A stretch of 64,000 nucleotides of DNA from Fischerella sp. PCC 9431 (GTDB taxonomy: Bacteria; Cyanobacteriota; Cyanobacteriia; Cyanobacteriales; Nostocaceae). Shown here piece after piece: positions 54,180 to 63,655 of this stretch. The stretch spans positions 1,600,730 to 1,664,729 of the forward strand of contig NZ_KE650771.1 in NCBI RefSeq assembly GCF_000447295.1. The letters are read 5' to 3'. The position numbers were made by a program, and so were the translations under genes. Under the pieces are notes generated by a model that saw only the letters and a program-made list of their open reading frames with translations, made no database searches and was not told where the DNA came from. The number at the start of each line of letters is the position of its first letter. Positions within the stretch are counted from its first letter, which is position 1.

Positions 54180-55157
54180 TCACGATATCCGCTGACGAAA
54201 AGAATGAAGTAAATTAAAAAACTTATCAAAATCAAAACTGCGGGGATCAATTCTTGTACCCGAACGATCTACAGCTCGATGGGTAGTAATGCGCTCATCT
54301 GGAACGCTACTCTGAGCAATTAACCAAGCTAGAGAATAATATTGTGCATCGGTGTAACCGATGTGATATGGTTCGTTGTTACGACCTTCTGGCGGTGTTT
54401 CTAGAGAGACATGATAAGCAAAATTATTCACAGATGGTTCTAGACCAGGATTAGTTTGTACAGTTTCTGGTCCATTTGATCCATCAAAAACTGAGTTACC
54501 AGCACCAAAAGCGCGTTTGTCCGGTGGGACTATATAGAGAATTGTGCCATCTAGCGTAATCAAACTATGGTAACTTACTTGCTTTTTTTCATCAGTATGA
54601 GGTGTTTGGAAGGTATTAATCGCACTAGATGCAGAATCACTGGTTTCGTGAATTACTATAATTGCTAGATTGTTAACTGGTACACCATTGATATCTGTAG
54701 TAAAACGTTCTCCATAATTACTTGGGTTAGCTAAAGCAATTTCATAACTGGGTGTATATTGTTTAAAAGCTTTAGTAGTTTTAAAGGAATATTGAGAAAT
54801 ATTTTTTAATTGTTCTGCTTGCTTTTTTGTGGATACAGATTTATTAGTAGAAGCCTGATTAACTGATGGCGTCGGAGAATTTTTTAGTTTTTCTGCTTGT
54901 TGATTCTTTGATTCAACCTTGGGAGTTGGACTAGTCTTTGTTAATGATTTGGAAAAGTCTTGAAAATCGTCTTCTTGCTCATTCGCTGCTTGCAGTTGGA
55001 CTTTGGCTGGACTCCAAGCAGCAGGATCTACATCTGCATTTGATGGGTTGCTGCTATTTTGCTGTAAATTTGCTTTGCCTAGTACAAGCACAACACTTAA
55101 AGATATAAGCATCAAAGAAATTAGTAGCAATCTATTAATCCAGACGCTAAAACTCAT
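54180..55157 (-). CDS. N-acetylmuramoyl-L-alanine amidase (amidase_2/PGRP type)
   Basis: A 325-residue exported or anchored amidase that cuts the bond between MurNAc and the stem peptide. An N-terminal span lies at about 9-28, then a long Ser/Pro/Lys-rich linker to about 140. The zinc fold follows: first ligand in IIVIHETSDS, the YHSLITLDGTILYIVP strand, the second His in ITTHRAVDRSGTRIDP, where the final Asp replaces the usual Cys or Asp ligand region. The linker suggests it stands in the periplasm. No partner gene is adjacent. Confidence 0.88.
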   Translation of the reverse strand: MSFSVWINRLLLISLMLISLSVVLVLGKANLQQNSSNPSNADVDPAAWSPAKVQLQAANEQEDDFQDFSKSLTKTSPTPKVESKNQQAEKLKNSPTPSVNQASTNKSVSTKKQAEQLKNISQYSFKTTKAFKQYTPSYEIALANPSNYGERFTTDINGVPVNNLAIIVIHETSDSASSAINTFQTPHTDEKKQVSYHSLITLDGTILYIVPPDKRAFGAGNSVFDGSNGPETVQTNPGLEPSVNNFAYHVSLETPPEGRNNEPYHIGYTDAQYYSLAWLIAQSSVPDERITTHRAVDRSGTRIDPRSFDFDKFFNLLHSFRQRIS

Positions 55158-56114
55158 ATGTTTAAAAATAGAAATATTGCTTAAATTTATACTAATATAT
55201 TTGCTTTAATATAAAAAAACTTACTATCACATTGAAAACACTACTTGAAATTGGGTATTGGAAAGAACATTTCTCTTTACATACCAAGACTACTAGTAAA
55301 ACTTATGACCACACAGGCGGCAACATTACTTAGAATAAACCTCTGAATATGTCAACAGCCAAATTCACCTTACTAAGTTATTCTGTCTGTTTTTAGAGAT
55401 GACAACAAAAACCTATTGCTAATTGTAAAAAATATAACTAATAAAATAAGGTAAATCACCTTAATAAGCGATCGCCTTCACGAAATCTCTATTGACGCAA
55501 GCTCCAAATTAACGTACGAAAAGAGTAGGTATACAGAGTTGTGGAGATAAGTTGACAAACTAGCTCCTGTCAGGGGGATCTGAAGAATTCCGGATAGATT
55601 CTATGAAAGCTAGAAGAGACAGTCAGTTAACCACTTCTTCTTATATATTTATGTTAATTCACGAATTTAAATGGTTACTTAAGATACCTATAAAAAAATA
55701 ACATACAAAATTGAGCAATTAGCTTCCCTTTTTTTCCGCAATTGCCCTAAAGACAACTGAATATACATTGTGTACGGTTTAACTAGGCAATAAGTAATCG
55801 GCATCTTTCACAATGGATGCTCTCTATCACGACGAAGTTTTATATTTATAGTATTGTCTTGCTCCTATGACTCCAAAACACACCAAGCTCAAATTCCCTC
55901 TGTTGCAATATCTAAATCAGCCTTTGTTTAGTTCTAATACCAAATTGGTATTGAATCCTCGACGCTTCGCTCATCTCTACAGAATAGAACTTCTCAAAAA
56001 ATGCTGGACGAGGGAATGTGATGCCAAGGGGCCTTTTTCTAGTTAGGGAATAAGCGATCAGTGATTCTCTTAACGTAGATACACTCGCGTTCGAGAATCG
56101 GGAAATATATATTG

Positions 56115-56229
56115 TAACCTGAGTTCGAGATAAGCTAAAACCTTGATTTGTCGCTGGTTTTGAGAGGCTGAAACCTTTGTTGTCTCGTTCAAGCGATCAA
56201 GATTGAATCCTTAACCCGAACTCAGGTTA
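56115..56229. repeat. 115-bp element with 13-bp inverted ends (MITE-like)
   Basis: TAACCTGAGTTCG (56115-56127) and CGAACTCAGGTTA (56217-56229) are perfect inverted copies. The inside has no reading frame. TTG occurs on both flanks but no clear target duplication can be fixed. The size and form suit a miniature transposable element. Confidence 0.6.
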
Positions 56230-56251
56230 TTGTAGTAAATGAAGTACATGT

Positions 56252-56290
56252 ATAAGAGCGTAGACGTACTATGCACGTCTACGCTCTTAT
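56252..56290. repeat. 16-bp perfect hairpin downstream of the taxis operon
   Basis: ATAAGAGCGTAGACGT (56252-56267) pairs with ACGTCTACGCTCTTAT (56275-56290) around a 7-base loop. It lies 77 bases beyond the stop of the CheA gene on the minus strand. It lacks a T-run, so it may be a repeat or an RNA-stabilising stem rather than a classic terminator. Confidence 0.75.
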
Positions 56291-56366
56291 GATTAGTGTG
56301 TATTTCACAAATAGTTATCTGCTATATACTTGATGGAGAAGTTGGTGGTTGTAAGTACGGTGTTCA

Positions 56367-59300
56367 TCAAATAGCCATCATATGATAACTCCGTGTTGAC
56401 TCACCAGCATTCAAAAAACGTCCGACTGTGGCAACAAGTTCCTGTTCTACATAAGGTTTGGTAAGATAGGCAGATGCTCCCAGATGTTGCGCCATTTTAC
56501 CGTAAATTTGCACACTTCTTGATGTTAAAATTATGACGTTTTTCTGCACAGGCAAGGGATGCTGTTGCAAACGACTGAGGAATTCAAGTCCATTCATGCG
56601 TGGCATTTCTAAGTCAGAAATCACCAACTGAATTTCCGGATGTTGTTGTAATTTTTCTATTGCTTCTAAGCCATCTTGGGCTTCCAAGACTTGATAACCG
56701 AATTTTTGCAAAGTCAGGGAGAGAGTTTTTCGGAAACTCATGGTGTCATCTACAACCAATATAACTTTAGATGAAGATACTGGCGCTGGATTTAACAAAG
56801 GCAAAGATGGTTGAGTCTCTGTTGAGGGCTGTAACCAGCTATTTTGGCGGAGAATATCTGCTAGGGGTAACTGCATGTATTCTAACTGCGCTTGCATGTG
56901 CTGTTGCTGTGTTTGTGTTAACAAAGTACCATCAACAACTAAAACCAGCGTACCATCCGCCAAGTTGGTACAACCATAAATATATTTTGGTGGTGCGATC
57001 GCACTTCCCAAAGGTCTAATCACCAGTTCTTGTTCGCCAATAATTTGATCAACCACTAAAGCCAAAATTTCTTGTTGACAACGCAGTAACAAGACTGGCG
57101 AAGAAAGCGAATTTGGACTAGAAAAATCTAAATTGTAGTTAGTATAAGGCATCAACTGTGCCATTGACTGCAATGTTATCATGCACTCGTCTTGTTCTGT
57201 TTGCAGGTACAGAACTTGCTTACCATCAAAGACTTTAATTTGTTCAGGAGTTGGGATGAGGATTTTCTCGATACTATCTAATAGTAGTGCGTAACTCACA
57301 CCCCCGGCTTGCACAAGCATCAGTTTTTCTGTGGTCATAGAAAAAGGAATTTTCAGGATAAATGTTGTTCCCTGTCCGGGTAGAGATTGGACTGTCACTG
57401 AACCATTTAGTGCTTGCAATTGCGATCGCACAATATCTAAACCGATTCCCCGTCCAGATATTTCGCTAACTTGATCAGTGGTAGAAAATCCTGGTTGAAA
57501 CAGGAATTCCAGGAGTTGATTTGATGTGAGCGAAGTATTATCAGCACTCAACAAACCAAGTTGTACAGCTTTGGTATGAATTTTTTGGAGATTTACTCCC
57601 CGTCCGTCATCTCGGACTTCAATTATTGTGTGACTACCACGATGATAAGCACAAATTTCAATCACACCTTGTTCTGGTTTACCTTGTTGACGGCGGATTT
57701 CTGGAGGTTCAACACCGTGGTCAAAAGCATTACGCAATAAGTGCAGCAAAGGATCATATAATTTTTCCGCGATCGCCTTATCAACTAAAACCTGTGTTCC
57801 AGTTAACTGCAACTGTACTTGCTTACCATATACTTGACCCAGATGTTGCAACATCTGGGGAAAACGTTCCACAATATATCCCAGAGGTAACATCCGTGCT
57901 GATACTAGCTGATCAATAACATTGAGTACTAAAGACTGCTGCTTATGTTGCATTTGCTGGGACTGTTGTAGCACTGCATTTAAAGCATCCGTTGTTTTTT
58001 GTAATTGTAGTGCTTCTTCAGTTGTCAGCGAATCTAACTTGAAAATAGGTCTCAGGGTGTCGGGGTCTTGGGGTCTTGCAAGAGTCATATTTTCATCCCC
58101 TTCTTGTGGACGCGATCGTCCCTCAAGTTCTACCTTGAATACATCTTGATATTGACGTAATTGTTGCAACAATATTTTAACGACATCTTTAAGTTTTTCA
58201 TTTTGCAAATTGTAGCGTTGTTCCGAAATCAGTAATTCTCCAACCAAATAATCAAGACGCTGTAAATCTTCAACATCTATCCGTACGAAAGTTCTCTGAC
58301 GGGAACTTGCTGGTAATTGAGACAAGAAATTTGATTTAACTTGATTATTGGAGATAATCTCAGACTCAACTGCGACTATCGAATTTGGCTGAATATTTTT
58401 TGACTTTTCTGGTAGTTGGATAGCAAATTTTTCTGAAGTTAAATCTTCTTCTATATTATTAGCTTCATCAGTAATTACAGCTATTTGCTCATTTTGCCAA
58501 ATCTCTGTGATGAAATTATCGTAATCTTCAGGTATTTCTCTAGATATTAATATTTGCGAATATTGAATTAAATTCTGCAACTTATAGCTAGCAAACCATT
58601 GTTTCTCTTGGGAATTTACAGGTGGATATTGCTTATATTCATTAGCTATAGCTTTAATTTTGCTGGTTAGTAATTCCTGTGTTGGAGTCTGATTATTACT
58701 TGTTCGTGCTTGCAGGCGTGCCACTGCTAGAATCACAGTTAAAATCACGCCTTGGCGATAGAGAATCAAGCTATTGCTATCTTCTTTTTCTGAGATAAAT
58801 TGCCAAAATTTTTGTAGCCAATCGGGAAAATTATCTTGGTTATTAATATTGATAAAATCTGCAACAATCAATGATAAATTTATCTCCGATTTAGGGACTT
58901 TAAATTCCTGTTCTATCCAGGCTAAAAGCAAGTGAGTAATTTGTAGATATAACTTGGCTGTTTCCGGTTTTAAAGATTTACCTTTAACTTGAAAATCTTC
59001 AGTTAAAAATTGATATAATTCTTGAATCTCTACAGTTAAATCAATTTTAGTTGTTGGCTGTGTTGTTGTTGTGAATTGTTGCAAAGCCGGAGAAAGTGTC
59101 CCACCGTGAGAGCGATCGCCTGCTAACACATCATTGTGGGCTTGTTGTAAATTAGCTAATGCTGCTTCTGCAATTCTCAAAACCTCCTGGGGATATGTCT
59201 CCAATGCTTGGAGTATGGCTTCAGCAATATCACGTAATCCAGGCAAATTTAATGACTCACCTAAACCAATAAACACCTCTGCTTGAGAACGTAATAATTC

Positions 59301-59849
59301 AGCCAGTCTTTGGGGATCTTTATTAGATTGCAATGCTGTGGCGATCGTCTCTAGCCTTTGTTTGACACCAGTTTCAAAAATTGATTGAATGATGTCAAAT
59401 CCCAATTCTGCGGACATAGGGATATGGTCAGCATCTGTAAATGCATCTCCTAGTTTTTCTTGTAATTTAGCAAACACACTCGCTGAAAGTTGTAAAACAT
59501 CTTGTTCATCGATTTTAGTTCTCGTCAGTTCTGCTGTCAGTGGTAAACGCAGACACTCATAACCCTCCACCAGCAGCATTTGCAGTTCGGTATCTAAAAC
59601 TACATTAGGACTATAAAGACATTTGACAACATCTTCCAGGTAATGCGCCACTTTACTAATGACTTCCAATCCGACATTGGCAGCTCCACCTTTGATTGTA
59701 TGGGTTGCCCGCATCAAATTATGTACTTTGGCAGTACTAAAATCTGTCGAGAAGCTAAACAGTTCCTGTTCAATTTGATGGAGTAATTCTGGTGCTTCTG
59801 CGAGGAAATAGATATAACCTTGTTCGCGGATTTCAGAGTCGGTGATCAT
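56367..59849 (-). CDS. hybrid CheA histidine kinase with C-terminal receiver (PixL/HmpE type)
   Basis: A 1160-residue chemotaxis kinase that takes signals from the receptor encoded upstream. The N-terminal HPt has phospho-His50 in RATHTIKGGAANVG. A long, poorly conserved linker covers about 130-520. The kinase core holds LLHLLRNAFDHGVEPPE (N box), EVRDDGRGV (G1) and SGRGIGLDIV (G2). A CheW-like domain follows, then a receiver ending with VISDLEMPRMNG. It is the last gene of the operon. The hybrid layout suits the Pix and Hmp systems of cyanobacteria. Confidence 0.94.
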   Translation of the reverse strand: MITDSEIREQGYIYFLAEAPELLHQIEQELFSFSTDFSTAKVHNLMRATHTIKGGAANVGLEVISKVAHYLEDVVKCLYSPNVVLDTELQMLLVEGYECLRLPLTAELTRTKIDEQDVLQLSASVFAKLQEKLGDAFTDADHIPMSAELGFDIIQSIFETGVKQRLETIATALQSNKDPQRLAELLRSQAEVFIGLGESLNLPGLRDIAEAILQALETYPQEVLRIAEAALANLQQAHNDVLAGDRSHGGTLSPALQQFTTTTQPTTKIDLTVEIQELYQFLTEDFQVKGKSLKPETAKLYLQITHLLLAWIEQEFKVPKSEINLSLIVADFININNQDNFPDWLQKFWQFISEKEDSNSLILYRQGVILTVILAVARLQARTSNNQTPTQELLTSKIKAIANEYKQYPPVNSQEKQWFASYKLQNLIQYSQILISREIPEDYDNFITEIWQNEQIAVITDEANNIEEDLTSEKFAIQLPEKSKNIQPNSIVAVESEIISNNQVKSNFLSQLPASSRQRTFVRIDVEDLQRLDYLVGELLISEQRYNLQNEKLKDVVKILLQQLRQYQDVFKVELEGRSRPQEGDENMTLARPQDPDTLRPIFKLDSLTTEEALQLQKTTDALNAVLQQSQQMQHKQQSLVLNVIDQLVSARMLPLGYIVERFPQMLQHLGQVYGKQVQLQLTGTQVLVDKAIAEKLYDPLLHLLRNAFDHGVEPPEIRRQQGKPEQGVIEICAYHRGSHTIIEVRDDGRGVNLQKIHTKAVQLGLLSADNTSLTSNQLLEFLFQPGFSTTDQVSEISGRGIGLDIVRSQLQALNGSVTVQSLPGQGTTFILKIPFSMTTEKLMLVQAGGVSYALLLDSIEKILIPTPEQIKVFDGKQVLYLQTEQDECMITLQSMAQLMPYTNYNLDFSSPNSLSSPVLLLRCQQEILALVVDQIIGEQELVIRPLGSAIAPPKYIYGCTNLADGTLVLVVDGTLLTQTQQQHMQAQLEYMQLPLADILRQNSWLQPSTETQPSLPLLNPAPVSSSKVILVVDDTMSFRKTLSLTLQKFGYQVLEAQDGLEAIEKLQQHPEIQLVISDLEMPRMNGLEFLSRLQQHPLPVQKNVIILTSRSVQIYGKMAQHLGASAYLTKPYVEQELVATVGRFLNAGESTRSYHMMAI

Positions 59850-59850
59850 G

Positions 59851-59945
59851 GGAATTGGGGATCGGGGATCATGGATCGGGGATCAGGGAAAGGGATTGAG
59901 GATTGGGGACCGGGGAAAGGAGAAAGGCGAAACGGGATTGGGGAT
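59851..59945. repeat. G-rich repeat inside the taxis operon
   Basis: GGGGATCGGGGATCATGG and further GGGGATC, GGGATTG and GGGACCG units fill most of the 133 bases between the receptor stop and the CheA start. On the sense strand of the operon this part is C-rich. Confidence 0.75.
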
Positions 59946-59982
59946 GGTTAATAACCAACCGCCAATCACTAACTACTAACAA

Positions 59983-62697
59983 TCAACTAACTTTAAATTG
60001 ACTGGCTGTTGTGAGTAATTCTTGGGCTGTGCCTAGAAGTTGTTGAAATACAGTGGCTAAAGCTTGGGCTTGGGCGACGGTGTTATCAGAGATTTCAGCA
60101 ACTTGTTGCATGGAGGTGGTGACAGAAACCGAACGTGTTTTTTGAGTTTGGGTGGCGGCGGTAATCTGTGCGATTAATTGAGTGATATTGGTTGTGGCTG
60201 CTACTATCTCGTTAAGGTTTTGGCGGGTATTATTGACTAGGTTGGTTCCTTCTAGTACTTGTTGAATACCTGTTTGCATCGCCATTGCTACTTCGGTGGT
60301 TTCTGTTTGAATTTCTTGGACGAGTTTTTCAATTTCGGTAGTCGCCGCAGCAGATTGGCGAGACAGAGAACGGACTTCATCAGCAACGACTGCAAAACCT
60401 TTGCCGTATTCACCCGCGCGAGTGGCTTCGATCGCTGCGTTCAATGCTAAAACGTTGGTTTGAGTAGCAAAGTTACTAATCAAGCTGACCACTTTCGAGA
60501 TATTGTGAGAAGATTCGCTTAAACGCTGAATTTTTCTACCTGTTTGGGCAACAGTTTCACGAATTGCTTGAATGGCTTCAACTGTTTGATTCATGGCGCG
60601 ATCGCCTGATGTCAAAGTCTGGTTTGCTTGATCTACAGCGACTTGCACTAAATCAGCGCTGTTTGTAACTGCTTGGGTGGAGTCTCCCATCAGTTGAATT
60701 TCGCTTAAGGCTAAAGAGATTTCCTGTGACTGTTGCTGTGCCAAATTGATCACATGTATTAAGGATGCGTCACTATTTTGGGAAGTTTGGGCAACTTGTT
60801 GGGCTGCTTTTTGTACCTGAATGACTATTTGCCGCAGGGCTTGCAAGGTATTGTTGTAAGCATCGGCAATTGTCCCTAACTCATCTTCTGTGATCGGGGC
60901 GCGGACAGTCAAATCTCCTTTCAGGGCTGGGCGAAGGGCTGTGAGTGTTTGAAGACAACGCTGTTGGAATAACTCTTTGGCAGCTTTTTCTTTGGCGGCT
61001 ACTTGTGCAAGTTGGGTGGACTGTGCTTCGAGTTGCTGCAAATATTCAACCTGTTGTAAAGCAAGCCGTAATTGCTCACCAACTCTGGCAAGTAAGTTAA
61101 TTTCCCATTCTTGCCAATGGCGGGGTTGAGAATTTTGATAGGCGGCGAGAATACCCCACAATTTTTCACCAAAAAATATCGGTAAAACTACATAGGCTTT
61201 AACTTCGAGCTGTTCTAATAGTTCTACGTAACAGTCTGACAATCCTTGTTGATAGATATCATTGATCGCCAAGCTTTCACCCTTAGCTAGTCGTCCTCCT
61301 TGGGTTTCTTGTAAATAGGTATCTTCCCAAAAACGTTTCATCTGTGTACCTACCAAGCGTCCCCAAGCACTAGCGACAGATTCGGCAATAAATTCACCAC
61401 TCCAATCATCACGGAATCGGTAAATAGCTACGCGATCGCAACGTAACTGTTGCCGGAGTTCTTGAGTTGTGGTTTTAAAAATTGTGTCTACGTCTGGTGA
61501 TTGCCGGAGGCGATTGGTAATTTTACTAAAAGCTTTTTCTTGTTCGGCAATGTGGGTTAATTGATCTGATTTTTCTTGAAATTTTTCCAAATACTGAGTC
61601 TGAATGATGGCGACACCAAATCCCATACCAATCTGAGCTAAAAAGCTGATTTCCCATTCTTGCCATTTCCGTACACCAGAGTTTTGATAAGCTGCCAGCA
61701 ATCCCCATAATTTTTCTCCCGAAAATACGGGAGCGACCATGTATGCTTTAGCTTCAAATTGTTCTAAAATCTCAATATGACACTGGGATAATCCTGCGTT
61801 GTAAATGTCATCAACTGTAAAACTTTCGCTGCGAGCATAACGTCCGCCTTTGGTATCTTGGAGATGACTATCTGCCCAAACTGTTCTGATATCAGGCCCG
61901 ACTAAACGCACCCAGCCATTACCTACTGATTCGGCAATAAATTCACCACTCCAGTCAGAGTTAAATTGATAAAGAGCAACGCGATCGCAACGCAGCAAGT
62001 TACGCACTTCTTGAGTGGAAGTTTGGAAAAATTTATCGACGTTAGCAAAGCGGACAATTTTATCAATCACCTTACCAACAGCTTTTTTTGCCTGTGCTTG
62101 CTGTTGCTGTTCTTTTTGAAACTGAAACCTCTGCAAAGCGTATGTCAATTCAGTTGCAACTTGCGTCAGCAAATTAATTTCTGCTTCTTGCCATTGACGT
62201 GTCGTTCCACATTGATGAACTGTTAATAAACCCCACAATTCATCTTCTACAAGAATCGGTACTGACACACTAGCTTTGACTTGAAATTTTTCCCACAACT
62301 GGCGTTGATAGGGAGTGGGTTCTACCTGGTTTATATCTGTAATTCTGATCGGTTCTGAGTAATCTGGAGTGATATCAACACCAAATACAATGCTGGATAA
62401 GTTTTCGCCAAATGCAGGTGTCCAACCAACTGTTTTAGACTCAGCCAACACTACACCTGTATCCAAACTATGCCAACGGTAAATTAAGACGCGATCGCCC
62501 GTGATGATTTCTCGTACTGCTTTAGTCGTGGCTTGAAATAGTGTATCTGTATCTGTGGCTTGGCGCATCTGCTTGGCGATCACTTGCCATTTTTGTCGCC
62601 AATTTTTAAATTCATGAGAAATATCTGTTGTTTCTAAGATTTCTTCTTGGTTAACGACAAAGCTGTTTTCTTGATGGTTGTCATAGGTAATTGTCAT
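59983..62697 (-). CDS. methyl-accepting protein with three GAF domains, two of red/green cyanobacteriochrome type (PixJ/PtxD-like)
   Basis: A 904-residue receptor without a membrane span. GAF1 (about 50-190) has Tyr130 where a bilin cysteine would sit. GAF2 (about 220-368) has Cys306-His307 in [18 protein letters not shown] and Trp274 in [12 protein letters not shown]3 (about 400-550) has Cys489-Tyr490 in [18 protein letters not shown] and Trp457 in [14 protein letters not shown]-like segment ([20 protein letters not shown]) and a signalling domain with [20 protein letters not shown] follow. GAF2 and GAF3 match the motif set of red/green cyanobacteriochromes such as AnPixJ. Bilin binding is not proven. 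Confidence 0.93.
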   Translation of the reverse strand: MTITYDNHQENSFVVNQEEILETTDISHEFKNWRQKWQVIAKQMRQATDTDTLFQATTKAVREIITGDRVLIYRWHSLDTGVVLAESKTVGWTPAFGENLSSIVFGVDITPDYSEPIRITDINQVEPTPYQRQLWEKFQVKASVSVPILVEDELWGLLTVHQCGTTRQWQEAEINLLTQVATELTYALQRFQFQKEQQQQAQAKKAVGKVIDKIVRFANVDKFFQTSTQEVRNLLRCDRVALYQFNSDWSGEFIAESVGNGWVRLVGPDIRTVWADSHLQDTKGGRYARSESFTVDDIYNAGLSQCHIEILEQFEAKAYMVAPVFSGEKLWGLLAAYQNSGVRKWQEWEISFLAQIGMGFGVAIIQTQYLEKFQEKSDQLTHIAEQEKAFSKITNRLRQSPDVDTIFKTTTQELRQQLRCDRVAIYRFRDDWSGEFIAESVASAWGRLVGTQMKRFWEDTYLQETQGGRLAKGESLAINDIYQQGLSDCYVELLEQLEVKAYVVLPIFFGEKLWGILAAYQNSQPRHWQEWEINLLARVGEQLRLALQQVEYLQQLEAQSTQLAQVAAKEKAAKELFQQRCLQTLTALRPALKGDLTVRAPITEDELGTIADAYNNTLQALRQIVIQVQKAAQQVAQTSQNSDASLIHVINLAQQQSQEISLALSEIQLMGDSTQAVTNSADLVQVAVDQANQTLTSGDRAMNQTVEAIQAIRETVAQTGRKIQRLSESSHNISKVVSLISNFATQTNVLALNAAIEATRAGEYGKGFAVVADEVRSLSRQSAAATTEIEKLVQEIQTETTEVAMAMQTGIQQVLEGTNLVNNTRQNLNEIVAATTNITQLIAQITAATQTQKTRSVSVTTSMQQVAEISDNTVAQAQALATVFQQLLGTAQELLTTASQFKVS

Positions 62698-62805
62698 AAA
62701 AAAATCCTTGATTTATCTATTTATATTTGCTGTCAAAAATCTTTATTTTTCAGAGTGATATCAATTCAAAACGACCAATTATTCCTTGTTGGCTTGATCT
62801 GCTTT

Positions 62806-63282
62806 CTAACTTCCTACCCACATCGGAGTTTGAAATATTGCTTTTGTATCCAAGCTAATTAATATTTCCTCATTGGCATCGATAAAGTATCCTTTGACAA
62901 AAGGAGACATTTCTAAAGAAAATAAATGTTCATCTGGTGACTTGATAAACTCAATATCTAGATGTTCAATATCTCGAATCTCATTTACCAAAAGCCCCAA
63001 AGACTTACCTTCATACCTGAGTTTCATCACCAGTGATTTAGTATACAAATCTTCTTGTGATTCTAAAGGAGAATATCCAAACATTAAATCTAAATCAACT
63101 AGCCATAGCATCTCACCACGCCAATTGTATACACCAACAATACAATGAGGCATTTGTGGGACTCGACAAATATTTGCTAAGTCAATTGTGAAGATTTCCT
63201 GGACGTTTTCTAAGGTTATGACGCCAATATATTTATCTCTTAAAGAAAAACTTAAAAATCTTTGTTTGCTTTCTGTTTTCAT
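62806..63282 (-). CDS. CheW-like coupling protein (PixI/HmpC type)
   Basis: A 158-residue CheW domain that links the receptor to CheA. The segments FLSFSLRDKYIGVITLENVQEIF, VPQMPHCIVGVYNWRGEMLWLVDLD and LVNEIRDIEHL are all standard. It lies 10 bases after the receiver gene and 108 bases before the receptor gene, in one operon. Confidence 0.93.
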   Translation of the reverse strand: MKTESKQRFLSFSLRDKYIGVITLENVQEIFTIDLANICRVPQMPHCIVGVYNWRGEMLWLVDLDLMFGYSPLESQEDLYTKSLVMKLRYEGKSLGLLVNEIRDIEHLDIEFIKSPDEHLFSLEMSPFVKGYFIDANEEILISLDTKAIFQTPMWVGS

Positions 63283-63292
63283 CTATCCAAAA

Positions 63293-63655
63293 TTACTTAA
63301 TTAATTGCTTGACAGTCACAACCAATTCATCTGTATCTATTGGTTTACTAAGATAAGCATCGCCACCTAACATATTGCCCCATAATTTATCAACATCACT
63401 ATTTTTTGTAGAACAAAATATAATAGGGATTTTATTAGTTGCAGGATTGTTTTTGATTTCTCGACACATTTCAAAACCACTTTTTCCTGGTAAGATAACA
63501 TCTAGAAAAATTAAATCAGGTTGAATTTGCATCAACTTTTCTTCTGCTTCTTCACTATTTTTAGCTCTAACTACTCGATATCCAGCCTGTTGTAAACAAG
63601 CACTAATCAGTTCTAAATCAGTTAATCCATCTTCCACAACAAGAACAGTATTCAT
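63293..63655 (-). CDS. CheY-like response regulator (PixH/HmpB type)
   Basis: A 120-residue single receiver domain. The acid pocket is in LVVEDGLTD, the phospho-acceptor Asp in LIFLDVILPGKSGF, the Thr/Ser switch in IIFCSTKNSD, and the Lys in YLSKPIDTDEL. I chose ATG 63655; an upstream start at 63760 adds 35 hydrophobic residues without family character. It is the first gene seen of the operon. A PatA-like regulator often precedes it in related loci and could lie beyond the window. Confidence 0.93.
   Translation of the reverse strand: MNTVLVVEDGLTDLELISACLQQAGYRVVRAKNSEEAEEKLMQIQPDLIFLDVILPGKSGFEMCREIKNNPATNKIPIIFCSTKNSDVDKLWGNMLGGDAYLSKPIDTDELVVTVKQLIK

Larger units (their letters stand above)
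55158..56366. other. 1.2-kb intergenic region with small repeats
   Basis: No gene of normal size. A 59-codon frame at 55867-56046 (start MTPKHTKLKFPLLQYLNQPL) has no ribosome site. AATACCAA/TTGGTATT forms a dyad at 55936-55952. A 115-bp element with 13-bp terminal repeats lies at 56115-56229, and a 16-bp perfect hairpin at 56252-56290. Confidence 0.5.

Noticed and set aside
59983-62697. GAF1 of the taxis receptor as a bilin-binding domain
   Set aside because: Tyr130 occupies the cysteine position, so a covalent bilin link is not expected there.
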